DNA of 64,000 bases from Tateyamaria sp. Alg231-49 (GCF_900143535.1 NZ_FRFA01000001.1:398386-462385), one strand, 5' to 3'; numbered from the stretch's first letter, positions 25,428 through 34,390 are shown. Notes: generated by a model not told the origin, from the sequence alone. Translations and numbers: made by a program.

Positions 25428-26996
25428 ATGTCTGAAGTCGCGCTGAAAGGCGATGAGCTCAAGAAACTGCTCAAGGTGGCAAAGAAACAAGAGATCGCCT
25501 TTGCTTATGCGCCGGGCAAGAAACCGGAAGATGATATCTTTTCGATGGATCGCAAGAAGGCGCCGGAAGTCGTGTCCCGCCAGGTCCGTAAGGAATCCGA
25601 TGGATCGAAATATGCCTTTGGGCTTGCGTCAGTGAGCGGGAAGGTCATTTCTTTGAAATGCGAGCGTGAGCTCCCAGGCATGTCAAAGAAGCTGAAAAAG
25701 CTATTCAAGGCCGAGAAATGCGCCCTAAATGTTGTGATCCTCGACGGAAGCGGCAACGTTCTTGAAGAGGACATCGAAGAGCTTCCAGACGATGGATTGC
25801 CGGATGACGGTGATGACAAAGACGGTAGCGAGCTGGAAGATGAGGCGCGCCGCAAGACCGTTTTGGAGATGGCAGCGGCCATAAAAAGCAAGTTGGCCGC
25901 GTTGCCTGAGAATGTGCGCAAGGCCTTATCAGAGCACTACGCCAAAGCTGTGAAGGCGGTTAAGGATGGTGACCTTGATGCTGCTGAAAATGGCTTCAAC
26001 AAACTGAATGCGGCAATCAGCAAGGTTGAGAATGCCAACACGGGAACAAGTGACAGCCCTGCGCCGCCGCCTCCTCCCCCTCCATCCAATCCGGATGTGA
26101 TCAAACTGCTCGGCGTGGCGGCGTCTTTGGAAAAGCGTATCGACGGTTTGCAGGACAGCGAAAGCAAAACAAAGCTGCTGGGGGTACTGGAGCGCCTGAA
26201 AAATCAGATTGAGGCGGAAGACATCAAGGCCGCCGGAGAGACCGCAAAGGTGCTTGGGGCTGCGATCACCAAAGCTTCGGCGGCGCAGACACAGGAGGCG
26301 AAAGACCCCCCTGATACTGACGAAGACGACAGTTCGGATGAAACGCCTCTAATCGATCATACCGCTACAGAAGATGGACGTGCATGGAGTGATGCTTTTG
26401 CCAGCCTCGAAGCGCCTGTACTTGCCGCCTTGGGTAAAGGTTTCGGCGATGTCGGCAAAATGCGCGCGGCCTGGTCGGCCTTTACCGGCGCGGGCGCGCA
26501 GCAGAAATATGACGGCGCATTAAAACTGGTACCCGGCATCGAAAAGTTGCTGGCCGATGCGGAAGCCGCCGAAAGCTCGGACGCTGAGAAAGACATTCCG
26601 ACCAATATCGTTCCTTTTGTGCGTGCCAGATTGGGATGGATCAAAGCACGCACGTCGCTGCGCGGAGAAATGGGCAAGCTGCGAAACGCGATTATCGCGG
26701 AGTGTCAGGGGGAAGAGTATGGAGGGATCGCCGACGATACCCACGAGCTGTTTGAATATCTCGACGCCTTGGATGACAAGCTAGAGAATGCGCTGGAGGC
26801 GCTGGTTCAAGAACCCGACGGGAAAAAACGGGAAGATCTGAAGAAAAAAGCTCGCAGTATCTTGAGTGATTTCCAAGCCGAGTTGGAAACGCCGTTCTTC
26901 AAAGATGTCGACGGAAACAATGGCTTCACCACTGTCAGTGTACGCGGCACGGCAATACCGGCGCTTTCTGCCGTGAACTCGGCCCTCGCAAGCTAA
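25428..26996 (+). CDS. Cassette protein A: N-terminal alpha/beta-looking domain plus repeated helical modules, unknown function
   Basis: A 522-residue protein I cannot assign. A perfect GGAGG lies seven bases before the ATG. Residues 1-116 look like a compact domain (LKKLLKVAKKQEIAFAYAPG, IFSMDRKKAPEVV, KYAFGLASVSGKVISLKCE, ALNVVILDGSGNVLEEDI). An acidic linker follows. Residues ~143-201 and ~223-283 are two similar helical modules, ending GDLDAAENGFNKLNAAISK and EDIKAAGETAKVLGAAITK. A seven-proline tract (213-219) separates them. Two further helical segments follow at ~318-381 and ~395-465, the latter with LGWIKARTSLRGEMGKLRN. No signal peptide or membrane helix is seen. It is followed 22 bases later by protein B. 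The fold suggests a scaffold or adaptor, but this is only inference. Confidence 0.75.
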   Translation: MSEVALKGDELKKLLKVAKKQEIAFAYAPGKKPEDDIFSMDRKKAPEVVSRQVRKESDGSKYAFGLASVSGKVISLKCERELPGMSKKLKKLFKAEKCALNVVILDGSGNVLEEDIEELPDDGLPDDGDDKDGSELEDEARRKTVLEMAAAIKSKLAALPENVRKALSEHYAKAVKAVKDGDLDAAENGFNKLNAAISKVENANTGTSDSPAPPPPPPPSNPDVIKLLGVAASLEKRIDGLQDSESKTKLLGVLERLKNQIEAEDIKAAGETAKVLGAAITKASAAQTQEAKDPPDTDEDDSSDETPLIDHTATEDGRAWSDAFASLEAPVLAALGKGFGDVGKMRAAWSAFTGAGAQQKYDGALKLVPGIEKLLADAEAAESSDAEKDIPTNIVPFVRARLGWIKARTSLRGEMGKLRNAIIAECQGEEYGGIADDTHELFEYLDALDDKLENALEALVQEPDGKKREDLKKKARSILSDFQAELETPFFKDVDGNNGFTTVSVRGTAIPALSAVNSALAS

Positions 26997-27018
26997 GCGA
27001 AATATAGGAATTTGATCG

Positions 27019-29340
27019 ATGAACTCCGAACAAGAAGATTTTTTCAAAAAACACCTGAAGAAATCCAAATACGCCAGAAATTCCAAAAAGAAGAATGATG
27101 AACGCCAGCGCAAGTATGAAGCCTACCTACAGCTTAAAGACAATGTAGCGCGCGCAATCGCAAACTTGCCTGACACCGTCTCGGACAAAAAGCCCGGTTT
27201 GGTGTCGATGATGGAAGGTGCCGACAAAACGGTGTCTGACTTCAAGACGCTTGGTACGGCGTTTGAATCCATGCAGCAGGTCGAACTTCAGGTTACTGCT
27301 GTGATGGACCTCGCGAAGTCCAAAGCCAAAAACGCAACGCCCAAAGGCCAGATCCTGTTGCTGGTGTCGCAAGCGACGTCTGCCGTGATGGCCGAAGGCA
27401 CCGCGGGGCGCGAAAAGTTTGAAAAGGTCGCCACGAAGTTTGAAGCCCGTTTGGGAGACTCCGCTGGGCTAGGTCTGGTGCAGGAAAAAGCATTTACGGC
27501 CGATCACGGCAGTGCATTGCAAGCGCTCCAGCGGATTCCCGGACAGATTGAGGATGATGTTGATGCCGCAGAGGCCAAGATCAAAGAGATCCGCGATGCA
27601 TGGGATGTAAAACGCCGCAAGCACGAGGCTGATCTTGGCAATCTGCTGAAAAACCCAAGCGACTTGGTCGACTCGATCAACAACAGCAAGGCCAGAGGCG
27701 ATCTGCTTGCGCTGCTGAGAGAGGCGGACGCCCTTATTCAAGACTTGGAACGGTGGGACAATGTGGACGCGCCAACTTTGCGCGGGGATTACAAGAAGCT
27801 TTATAAGTTGAGTTCTGACGCCTCTCAGGACTTTGAGGCGCTGAAGTCTGAGGGCGAAACCTTGTTAAAGGACGCAACGAAGATCAAAACGCTTCACACC
27901 AAACAGTACTACGAAGATGCCGCAGCTCTTAGCGCGCGTATCACCGCCCTGCGCAAGAACGGCGGCGCGCTCAATTTTAAAAAGTTGAAGAAAGAGCAGA
28001 CAGCGCAACTGCTGGGATTGATCCAGCAATGCGAAGCAACTTTGTTTGTAGGCTGCAACGCGGCGATGTTGGTGCCGCTTGAGACGTTGGTGGCGGATGC
28101 AGAGGCCATGCTGCACGACTTGCAGAATGCTGAAGTTACCAATGCACACGCTTCGAAAAACTTGAAAGAAATCGCAACGCTCCTCAAATCGGGGTTGGGG
28201 TCGAAGGCGATCCGGCAAACCGATCTGGCAAACCTGACAAAGGAATTGACGGATTTGAATGGCGAGTGGGTGTCGATGGCACCGCAAGACGCGCAGCAAG
28301 CCATTTTGGATCTCAAGCTGAAGACGCGCGAAGCCGTTAAGAACGAGCAGGAACAGCAAGAGTGGCGAAAGTTGCGATTGGCCGAGATCAGCGCTCTGGA
28401 GAAAGAGCTTGCGACCTTGAACAAGGAGTTCCAGGCGTTCCTCAAATCAAAGGGCGAAAAGAAGGCCAATTATCAAGGGTCGATGGCATCCGATCTGGCC
28501 TTGTGCAAAACGTGGACCACAACCAAGGAACACCGCTCGTTTGAATCGACGGTCGAAACCAAACTGGCCGACGCACGCTCAAACATCGCCAACGCTTTGG
28601 CGCGACTAAAGGGTACCAATCAGAAGGATATTCTGTTGGGTGAACTGCTGACTGAGCACAAGTCGATAGAAGAAGGCAAAAGCGATGCAGAGAAGGCGCG
28701 TCAGCAATTGCTGACAAACATTTCCGACTTCGAGTCAGAATTGAAAACGGCCAAGAAGGAAAACCCAGCACTCAAAACGCATCCTGAAGATCTGGCTTTG
28801 GTCGCCAACACCCTGAAACAAGCAAAGGACGCGGCCAAGAAGGGTGGCGATTCAGCAAATGGTGAACGGTTGTTGAAAGCTGCCAAAGATCGGTTGGCGG
28901 ATGCGATCAAAAAGCCTGCGAAGCTTGACTACGATTCACTCGGCAAGATCGGCGAAAATTGGTCAAAGGCGCATGCTGCGTTCCTCGAGAAAGTCACTAA
29001 ACTGAGCAAGGAAGTGAACGACCTCGCTGACAGCTCTCAGGAAAAAGAGCGCGCCAAGAAACTTTCAGACCAGTTATCAGCAGCAGCTGACCGGATGGAA
29101 GCTGATGGGTTTGACGCGGTTGCGGACAAACTCAAAGAAGAAAAGACGCCCGAAGGCGAACGTAAGGCAAATCGTGAAAAAGCTCTCGCGCTTGTTCGGA
29201 CATACCGCGACGTTGTTCCGGGGGATCAGTTGATAAAGGTCTGCGCCGGCGGCGCACCGTTTGAAGGTGGCAAAAATTTCGCAGGCCCGGTCCATCAATG
29301 TCTTCGCGAAATCGAACTTGAAGTTTTGCGCGGGATCTAA
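27019..29340 (+). CDS. Cassette protein B: long Lys/Glu-rich helical protein, unknown function
   Basis: A 773-residue protein, almost entirely charged and predicted helical, without a recognisable catalytic motif, signal peptide or membrane helix. It starts with a strongly basic stretch (FFKKHLKKSKYARNSKKKND). Many segments have the heptad-like spacing of coiled coils, for example WRKLRLAEISALEKELATLN and KEVNDLADSSQEKERAKKL. A short non-helical C-terminal end (VCAGGAPFEGGKNFAGPVHQ) could be a docking site. AGGA lies nine bases before the ATG, and the gene is 22 bases after A and 12 before C. It is visibly A-rich: one 60-base line near its start is only 38% GC by hand count. Confidence 0.72.
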   Translation: MNSEQEDFFKKHLKKSKYARNSKKKNDERQRKYEAYLQLKDNVARAIANLPDTVSDKKPGLVSMMEGADKTVSDFKTLGTAFESMQQVELQVTAVMDLAKSKAKNATPKGQILLLVSQATSAVMAEGTAGREKFEKVATKFEARLGDSAGLGLVQEKAFTADHGSALQALQRIPGQIEDDVDAAEAKIKEIRDAWDVKRRKHEADLGNLLKNPSDLVDSINNSKARGDLLALLREADALIQDLERWDNVDAPTLRGDYKKLYKLSSDASQDFEALKSEGETLLKDATKIKTLHTKQYYEDAAALSARITALRKNGGALNFKKLKKEQTAQLLGLIQQCEATLFVGCNAAMLVPLETLVADAEAMLHDLQNAEVTNAHASKNLKEIATLLKSGLGSKAIRQTDLANLTKELTDLNGEWVSMAPQDAQQAILDLKLKTREAVKNEQEQQEWRKLRLAEISALEKELATLNKEFQAFLKSKGEKKANYQGSMASDLALCKTWTTTKEHRSFESTVETKLADARSNIANALARLKGTNQKDILLGELLTEHKSIEEGKSDAEKARQQLLTNISDFESELKTAKKENPALKTHPEDLALVANTLKQAKDAAKKGGDSANGERLLKAAKDRLADAIKKPAKLDYDSLGKIGENWSKAHAAFLEKVTKLSKEVNDLADSSQEKERAKKLSDQLSAAADRMEADGFDAVADKLKEEKTPEGERKANREKALALVRTYRDVVPGDQLIKVCAGGAPFEGGKNFAGPVHQCLREIELEVLRGI

Positions 29341-29352
29341 GGGAAACACGAC

Positions 29353-31977
29353 ATGGCATATAATGACAAACAAGAAGCGTGGCTGACCAAGACCGTAACC
29401 GCCGTTGCAGCATCGAAAGACGCTGGCGAGATGGCTGTAAAACGTGACGAAGGCCGCAAAGTTATCGCCGAGCAACTGGAAAGCCAGAAACTGGTCATCC
29501 AGCAAACCCTGATGGGCACAGAGATCGATATGAAAGTCGAAGGCTTCCGGGCGATCCTGCGCGAAAAAGTAGGTTTATCGAACAAAATGGCGCTGCTCGA
29601 TCCCGGCCATGATCCGATGGCCGAGGTCGACAGTTGGCATGACCTGCCCCAAGCCAAGGATATCCCGCCCAATGTGGTGCGCGCGATCGTAACGGAAGTC
29701 AGCAAGATCCTGATCGTACAGGCTGAGTTGTTGAAGAACGACTATTACAAAGAGCCTGAGCTGTCTGATCCGCCGACAGCAGAAGAGCTTGACGCCCAAA
29801 AGGAGGCGCGGCGACGCCTTGCTGAGGATTTGTGGAAACCTCTGGAGCGCGAAGGCATCATTCCTGAAAATTTCGTCCCGGATGAGTATTCAGAGGTCAA
29901 TCGTACCTTCATGGAAGCCAACGCTTTGTATGAAGAGCGATTGCAGGAATACACCGCTGAACTAGGCGAGCATGGGGAGTTCATGCGCAAGTTTGAAGAT
30001 GGCATGGCCGTCGGTCAGGGCCTGATCAAACTCGCCACAGCCGGAGCTGATCTGACGGCCGCTGCTGGCGCGCTCGCCAAGTCATCTGACGTTGTGAAGG
30101 ACGCAAAAGAAGCCAAAGAGATTCTGGGGTGGGTCGAGTTGGGCATGTCCTCTTCTTCGGCCATGGTCAAAGGCGCTCTGAAGGAGCGTGATGCGATTTC
30201 CGTCATAGACGGGCTGAACATGTATGTGAGCAAGTTGCTCAGCGAAGTTCTGGATGAAGACCTTGCCAAGGCGATCAATACGAGCGTCGAGGTGGCCTTG
30301 CGGTCTTGCTCGGCCGGTAAGAAGTTTGCTCAGGGCGATTACAAAGGCGGAATGCTTGAAGTTGCCACTGCCGTGTTCACCGGGTTCTCAGGTGTCGACA
30401 AAACCGAAGAAGATGAAGGTCTGAAAACCTCGGGCAAAGACATCCACGACGGGATCGCAAAACTCGCGAACGATCCAAAGATCGCTGAATTGCTCAAGAG
30501 TGGCGATACGAACAAAGCCATGGGCGAGATATTCAAACAACTGCCGGGCATCGTAGGAAGCGCCAAGGGCGCGTTGGAACAGCTCAACGAATCCTTGTCC
30601 GAAGATACGAAAGAAGCGCGTGCCGCACAGGCCAAGATCAAGGAGAAATTCAGCGACGAGGCGCTTGCTGCCCAAGCAGAAGAGGCTGCGCGCATTCAGC
30701 GCGAGGATTTTGAGGAATTCATGCGCCGCGAGGACCGCGCCTTTGGCGAAATGATGGCTTATGGTTTTGCCGATCCTGACGGCGATGACGAGGAGATCGA
30801 ACAAGCCGAGCTGAAACGCCTTGAGTCACTGGAACATCTGATTGCCGTACAGGTTCGAAATCAAAAGATGTTTGATCTGTCTCGAAAGATCTCAAAGGGC
30901 GGCATTGATCTGGTTTCGAAGCTTGTGCCCGGAATGTCGCTTGTCGCTGCTGCACAGCAGCTTGCCTACTCCATTGCAGAAGCGATCAAGCATACGCAGC
31001 AGTTGCTGATCTGGATGGACAACGTGTCGGATGCTGGAAAGGCGCAGACGGTTCAGATGGACGCCATGATGAACCGGTATGGGCTGCAAAAGAAGCAGGC
31101 CCTGCAAGCAAACCTGACGGTTGCGATTGACGCGGTTCGGGTGTGCGGAGAAGCGATGAAACTGGCCGGGCAAGCGGCTCCGGTTGGGCTTGTTGTTTCC
31201 GCTTCGGCCGACACCGCTGCAGCCGCACTCGAAGTTGCCGCCAAGATCGTCGAGATAGCAGAGATGGAAAGCGCCTGGCGTGACTATAAAAAAGCTCTGT
31301 CCAACCCAAAAGATCGCAAGAACATTCGCAAGACGTTGCGCACCAATCCAACCTTGTCGAAATATGCGATGGCGTATGGGGCCATCGATGATGGCAATCC
31401 GATTGCCCAAGAAGCCATGCGCCGTTGCGGGTTGAACGAGCGCACCCTTGCGCAAAAAGACGCAAAGGTCAGTGATGTCGTCACATATCTGGAGACGATC
31501 TACCGCGATGACCCTGTCTTGCTGCGCTCTGTTCCACCGCGGGATGCGTGGCACCCAAGTGGTGATCCCGAACTGACCTTTCGCAGTTGGATCGCCTATT
31601 TCAACGCAGCGGTCGCGAATGCAGAACCGAAGTTGAAGCAGATGGATGTCAGTAAAATCAACGTCCTTCTTGGAGAATTGGTCAAACTGGAAGAGGCGAT
31701 GCAGGCCGCGATTGTTGAAGCTCAGGAGGCGAACAAGGCGCTGGAACCTGCTGATTTTGCAGACAGTCCCGTTGCACCTGATCCTGCGGTTCTGTCGGCC
31801 CCTGCGATCACTGCCGAAAAGCTTCGCGTTGGGTTTTCAAAACTGTCTGTGATGGGTGTGGACGGAAATCGTCACGTCGAAATGGCCAGCTACGTCGATG
31901 CGATGAGTGCCAAGGCAAAGCTGAAAATGGATGAGTGTAAGAAAATCGAAACCGCACAACCATGGCTCATGATCTAA
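29353..31977 (+). CDS. Cassette protein C: large helical protein with Ala/Gly-rich hydrophobic segments, unknown function
   Basis: An 874-residue protein, the last and largest of the cassette. Residues 1-215 are charged and helical. Three Ala/Gly-rich, weakly hydrophobic stretches follow: ~222-244 (GLIKLATAGADLTAAAGALA), ~516-545 (KLVPGMSLVAAAQQLAYSIA) and ~608-637 (VGLVVSASADTAAAALEVAA). They are too polar for ordinary transmembrane helices but could pack as amphipathic bundles or insert conditionally. Residues ~665-755 form a distinct unit (LSKYAMAYGAIDDGNPIAQE, RRCGLNERTLAQ, VVTYLETIYRDDPVLLRSVP). No enzyme motif is found. There is no signal peptide, so it is probably cytoplasmic unless exported by a special route. 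Confidence 0.72.
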   Translation: MAYNDKQEAWLTKTVTAVAASKDAGEMAVKRDEGRKVIAEQLESQKLVIQQTLMGTEIDMKVEGFRAILREKVGLSNKMALLDPGHDPMAEVDSWHDLPQAKDIPPNVVRAIVTEVSKILIVQAELLKNDYYKEPELSDPPTAEELDAQKEARRRLAEDLWKPLEREGIIPENFVPDEYSEVNRTFMEANALYEERLQEYTAELGEHGEFMRKFEDGMAVGQGLIKLATAGADLTAAAGALAKSSDVVKDAKEAKEILGWVELGMSSSSAMVKGALKERDAISVIDGLNMYVSKLLSEVLDEDLAKAINTSVEVALRSCSAGKKFAQGDYKGGMLEVATAVFTGFSGVDKTEEDEGLKTSGKDIHDGIAKLANDPKIAELLKSGDTNKAMGEIFKQLPGIVGSAKGALEQLNESLSEDTKEARAAQAKIKEKFSDEALAAQAEEAARIQREDFEEFMRREDRAFGEMMAYGFADPDGDDEEIEQAELKRLESLEHLIAVQVRNQKMFDLSRKISKGGIDLVSKLVPGMSLVAAAQQLAYSIAEAIKHTQQLLIWMDNVSDAGKAQTVQMDAMMNRYGLQKKQALQANLTVAIDAVRVCGEAMKLAGQAAPVGLVVSASADTAAAALEVAAKIVEIAEMESAWRDYKKALSNPKDRKNIRKTLRTNPTLSKYAMAYGAIDDGNPIAQEAMRRCGLNERTLAQKDAKVSDVVTYLETIYRDDPVLLRSVPPRDAWHPSGDPELTFRSWIAYFNAAVANAEPKLKQMDVSKINVLLGELVKLEEAMQAAIVEAQEANKALEPADFADSPVAPDPAVLSAPAITAEKLRVGFSKLSVMGVDGNRHVEMASYVDAMSAKAKLKMDECKKIETAQPWLMI

Positions 31978-31983
31978 CCCTGA

Positions 31984-31997
31984 GGACCAAATGGTCC
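31984..31997 (+). terminator. Short hairpin after the cassette
   Basis: The inverted repeat GGACCA-AA-TGGTCC begins seven bases after the protein C stop. The stem is effectively 5 bp with a 4-base loop, and no T run follows, so it is a weak candidate for the end of the cassette transcript. Confidence 0.3.
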
Positions 31998-32273
31998 GTC
32001 GTTTACCGTGCGGGGCTTTGCCCATCGCGGTTCTTCTAAAGGATTGGCGCGCCGGCCAATTGCAAGTGGCTGGGCGGCCCGCACCTACCGCGAATTGCAC
32101 CCCACCCAGATTTTGCATTTGCGGCGAAGGCCGGTAACGCAGGTTGCAACGTTGCCTTGAGGGGCCGAATTTGTCCGCAGTCGGTGCCCCCAGTAGAAAG
32201 GTTCCCCCTTGGCGGGGTTCGATACTGCATAACCACAGGTCTGTTTGAGACCGAACACGCCGCCCATTTCAAT
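31998..32273. other. Gene-free interval between protein C and the acyl-CoA synthetase
   Basis: About 276 bases between convergent genes. Frames in it lack plausible starts. No tRNA, repeat or mobile-element end was recognised. Confidence 0.35.
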
Positions 32274-33827
32274 TCAGATTTGCCGCGTCTCGTCTTTCCA
32301 ATATGGCTCTCGAAGCCTTGGCTTAAAAACTTTGCCACTGTCCTCGCGCGGCAATGCCGCGTGGAAATCGACAATTCGGGGGAATTTGAAGCGGGCGAGC
32401 TTTCCGTCAAGGAATTCCAACACGTCGCGTGCGTTCGGCGCCCACCCATCGGCAGGCTGTATCGCCGCGACAACTTGCTCGCCGAATTCGGGGTCAGGGG
32501 CACCAAAGACGGCGACGTCATAGATAAAGGGCGCCCGTAGGAGCACACCTTCGATTTCTGCCGGGAATATGTTTGCACCGCCCGAGATGATCATATCTTT
32601 CTTGCGATCAGTGATGAACAGGTATCCGTCCTGATCAAGCCATCCAAGGTCACCGACAGAGTAGTGTCCATGTTTCTCGACGTCGGCGCGCGCATCCGGA
32701 TCATTTGAATAATCAAATCCTCCGAAAGCATCCAAACGCGCATAAATTTCGCCGACTTCACCGGGCGGTCGCTCTTGGCCTTCCGAATCCAGTATCAATA
32801 CCGATCCGCCCAATTGCATCCGACCGGCGGTCCCCGGCCTTTCGAGCGCTTCGGCTGAGGAAACCATCGTCATAAACCCGATCTCTGTCGCGCCGTAGCT
32901 TTCCCAGAAAACCGGCCCCCACCAATCAATCATCGCGACTTTCAGTTCGTGGGACCATGGGGACCCTGTCGAAACGCAAAACTCTACCGACGAAACGTCA
33001 TACCTGTTGCGCACCTCTTCGGGCAGCTTGAGCATCCGGCTCATCATTGTCGGAACGAGGTAGATGTGGGTCACTTGTTCGGCTTCAATCGTGGCAAGAA
33101 ACCCCTCGGGGTCAAATCGGGGCGCGACAAGAGTTGAGACTTCTGGTGTCACCAACGCAGCACTTGTCAGCGTAGAGGGTGCGGAGTGATAGATGGGGGC
33201 CGCGGTGAAGAACTTTGCGCCCGGCTTTAGCTGTAGCATTTCATCCGCGACCCGATGCAGAACGTCTTCGAAATTCTTGCGTACGCCGGGTTGCAGACGT
33301 CGCACACCTTTGGGTTTTCCGGTTGACCCGGAAGTATACCGCAACAAAGGGCGCATCGCCGAGCGCTGTGTTATCGGGTCCTGCGCTTGCCGCAACGTGT
33401 CCCATTCTGGATACTGGTCGCCGTAATTCGCCTGCTCGGGATCAATTCCAAACGCAAGGCGCAGAGTGTTGTTGGGGCGAACGCCAATGACTTGGCGCCC
33501 CTCAAGAGCTGTGCCGACGTTTTCAATTAGGTCGCGATGTATAATCACGATATCTGCGCCGCTATCGTCACAAATATCTGCAACTTCATCGCCCGCCGCA
33601 TGCCAGTTTTGTGCGACGATAACTGTTCCAGACAAGGCCGCAGCGCGCATGATTTCGAGTTGTGTGAGATCGTTTCGCATAATGATCGCAACCGGAACAT
33701 CTTCTCCGGCACTGAGCGCTTTTAATGCGGCTGCCCCTTGAGAAGCGCGTGTTTCGAAATCCTTGCAACTCAGTCGCGTTTCAAAGTCGGTGACGAAAGC
33801 GGGTTCGAAACTGTCGGCTACGCTCAT
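32274..33827 (-). CDS. AMP-dependent acyl-CoA synthetase / ligase
   Basis: A 517-residue ANL-superfamily enzyme that activates a carboxylic acid with ATP and CoA. The P-loop-like motif A3 is LLRYTSGSTGKPKGV. The aromatic site is SYGATEIGFM, the hinge GHYSVGDLGWLDQDG precedes FITDRKKDMIISGGANIFP, and the catalytic Lys is in the closing PREDSGKVFKPRL. The ribosome site AGGGAG lies five bases before the ATG. It has no metabolic neighbours, being between the three-gene cassette (convergent) and pyrC (divergent, 560 bases away). The acid substrate is unknown. Confidence 0.9.
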   Translation of the reverse strand: MSVADSFEPAFVTDFETRLSCKDFETRASQGAAALKALSAGEDVPVAIIMRNDLTQLEIMRAAALSGTVIVAQNWHAAGDEVADICDDSGADIVIIHRDLIENVGTALEGRQVIGVRPNNTLRLAFGIDPEQANYGDQYPEWDTLRQAQDPITQRSAMRPLLRYTSGSTGKPKGVRRLQPGVRKNFEDVLHRVADEMLQLKPGAKFFTAAPIYHSAPSTLTSAALVTPEVSTLVAPRFDPEGFLATIEAEQVTHIYLVPTMMSRMLKLPEEVRNRYDVSSVEFCVSTGSPWSHELKVAMIDWWGPVFWESYGATEIGFMTMVSSAEALERPGTAGRMQLGGSVLILDSEGQERPPGEVGEIYARLDAFGGFDYSNDPDARADVEKHGHYSVGDLGWLDQDGYLFITDRKKDMIISGGANIFPAEIEGVLLRAPFIYDVAVFGAPDPEFGEQVVAAIQPADGWAPNARDVLEFLDGKLARFKFPRIVDFHAALPREDSGKVFKPRLREPYWKDETRQI

Positions 33828-34173
33828 TTGGGCTCCCTGGCGCTGGATTGTAGCGCCACTGATAAGCTAGCAGATCGCTTTTTGGATGTCTCTGGATCTA
33901 AGGTGTTCCGGCATTGTCGCCACCCTTGATCAAATGTCGCATGTTTTCACGAGTTTTGCGGCCTTTAACAGGCTGTAAGAGCTCAGTGTCCTTTCAGACT
34001 CTCAAAGCGAATACGGGAATTCACGTAATGCGATACTATGCGGGCTGGCAGACAATTCTGTAAACTAAAGACACGCCCCCGCCATTCAGACAACGAGCGT
34101 TTGGGGTGGACCGCAAGCTGCCATCGGGCCACACTCGGGCGCCCTAAATACAAAGCACAGCCCCACCTGCCCC
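33828..34173. other. Left part of the gene-free interval before pyrC
   Basis: The promoter region of the acyl-CoA synthetase should lie here. A minus-strand frame of about 130 codons (33983-34378) is open but has low-complexity residues and no ribosome site, so I do not call it. I see no repeats or RNA genes in this part. Confidence 0.35.
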
Positions 34174-34265
34174 CGTCCAAGGCACGGACGCCCCGTTGAT
34201 CTTTCGTGACTTTGCACCTCCCCGGGGTGCATCCTGTCTTTTGCCGCATCGCCCCTCTTTGGGCG
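34174..34265 (+). promoter_or_regulatory. Structured segment with three hairpins upstream of pyrC
   Basis: Three inverted repeats lie within 92 bases. CGTCC/GGACG is at 34174-34190. TGCACC/GGTGCA with inner pairs (8-bp stem, 3-base loop) is at 34213-34231, followed by TCCTGTCTTTT. CGCCC/GGGCG is at 34250-34265. In RNA they would form successive stems, and the middle one resembles an attenuator-type terminator. A regulatory role for pyrC is inference. Confidence 0.4.
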
Positions 34266-34342
34266 CACCACTGGCAGGCCTGTCTCTGGACAATCCCTGC
34301 ACTTTGCCCGACAACGCAGAAGGGTCCAGATTGAGGAATGTC

Positions 34343-34390
34343 ATGGCTATCTTTCCTACTCTCACAGCCGTAGGGCACGAGGCTGCATGA
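34343..34390 (+). CDS. 15-codon leader ORF coupled to pyrC
   Basis: The ORF encodes MAIFPTLTAVGHEAA. GAGGA (34333-34337) stands five bases before its ATG, a near-ideal ribosome site. Its TGA (34388-34390) overlaps the pyrC ATG (34387-34389) as ATGA, the classic coupling arrangement. The frame remains open upstream to a TTG at 34196, but that part overlaps the hairpins. It may be a leader peptide controlling pyrC, or the tail of an older gene that once adjoined pyrC. Confidence 0.45.
   Translation: MAIFPTLTAVGHEAA

Noticed and set aside
33983..34378. A 131-codon minus-strand frame upstream of pyrC
   Set aside because: No ribosome site, irregular composition, and it overlaps hairpins; no family recognised.
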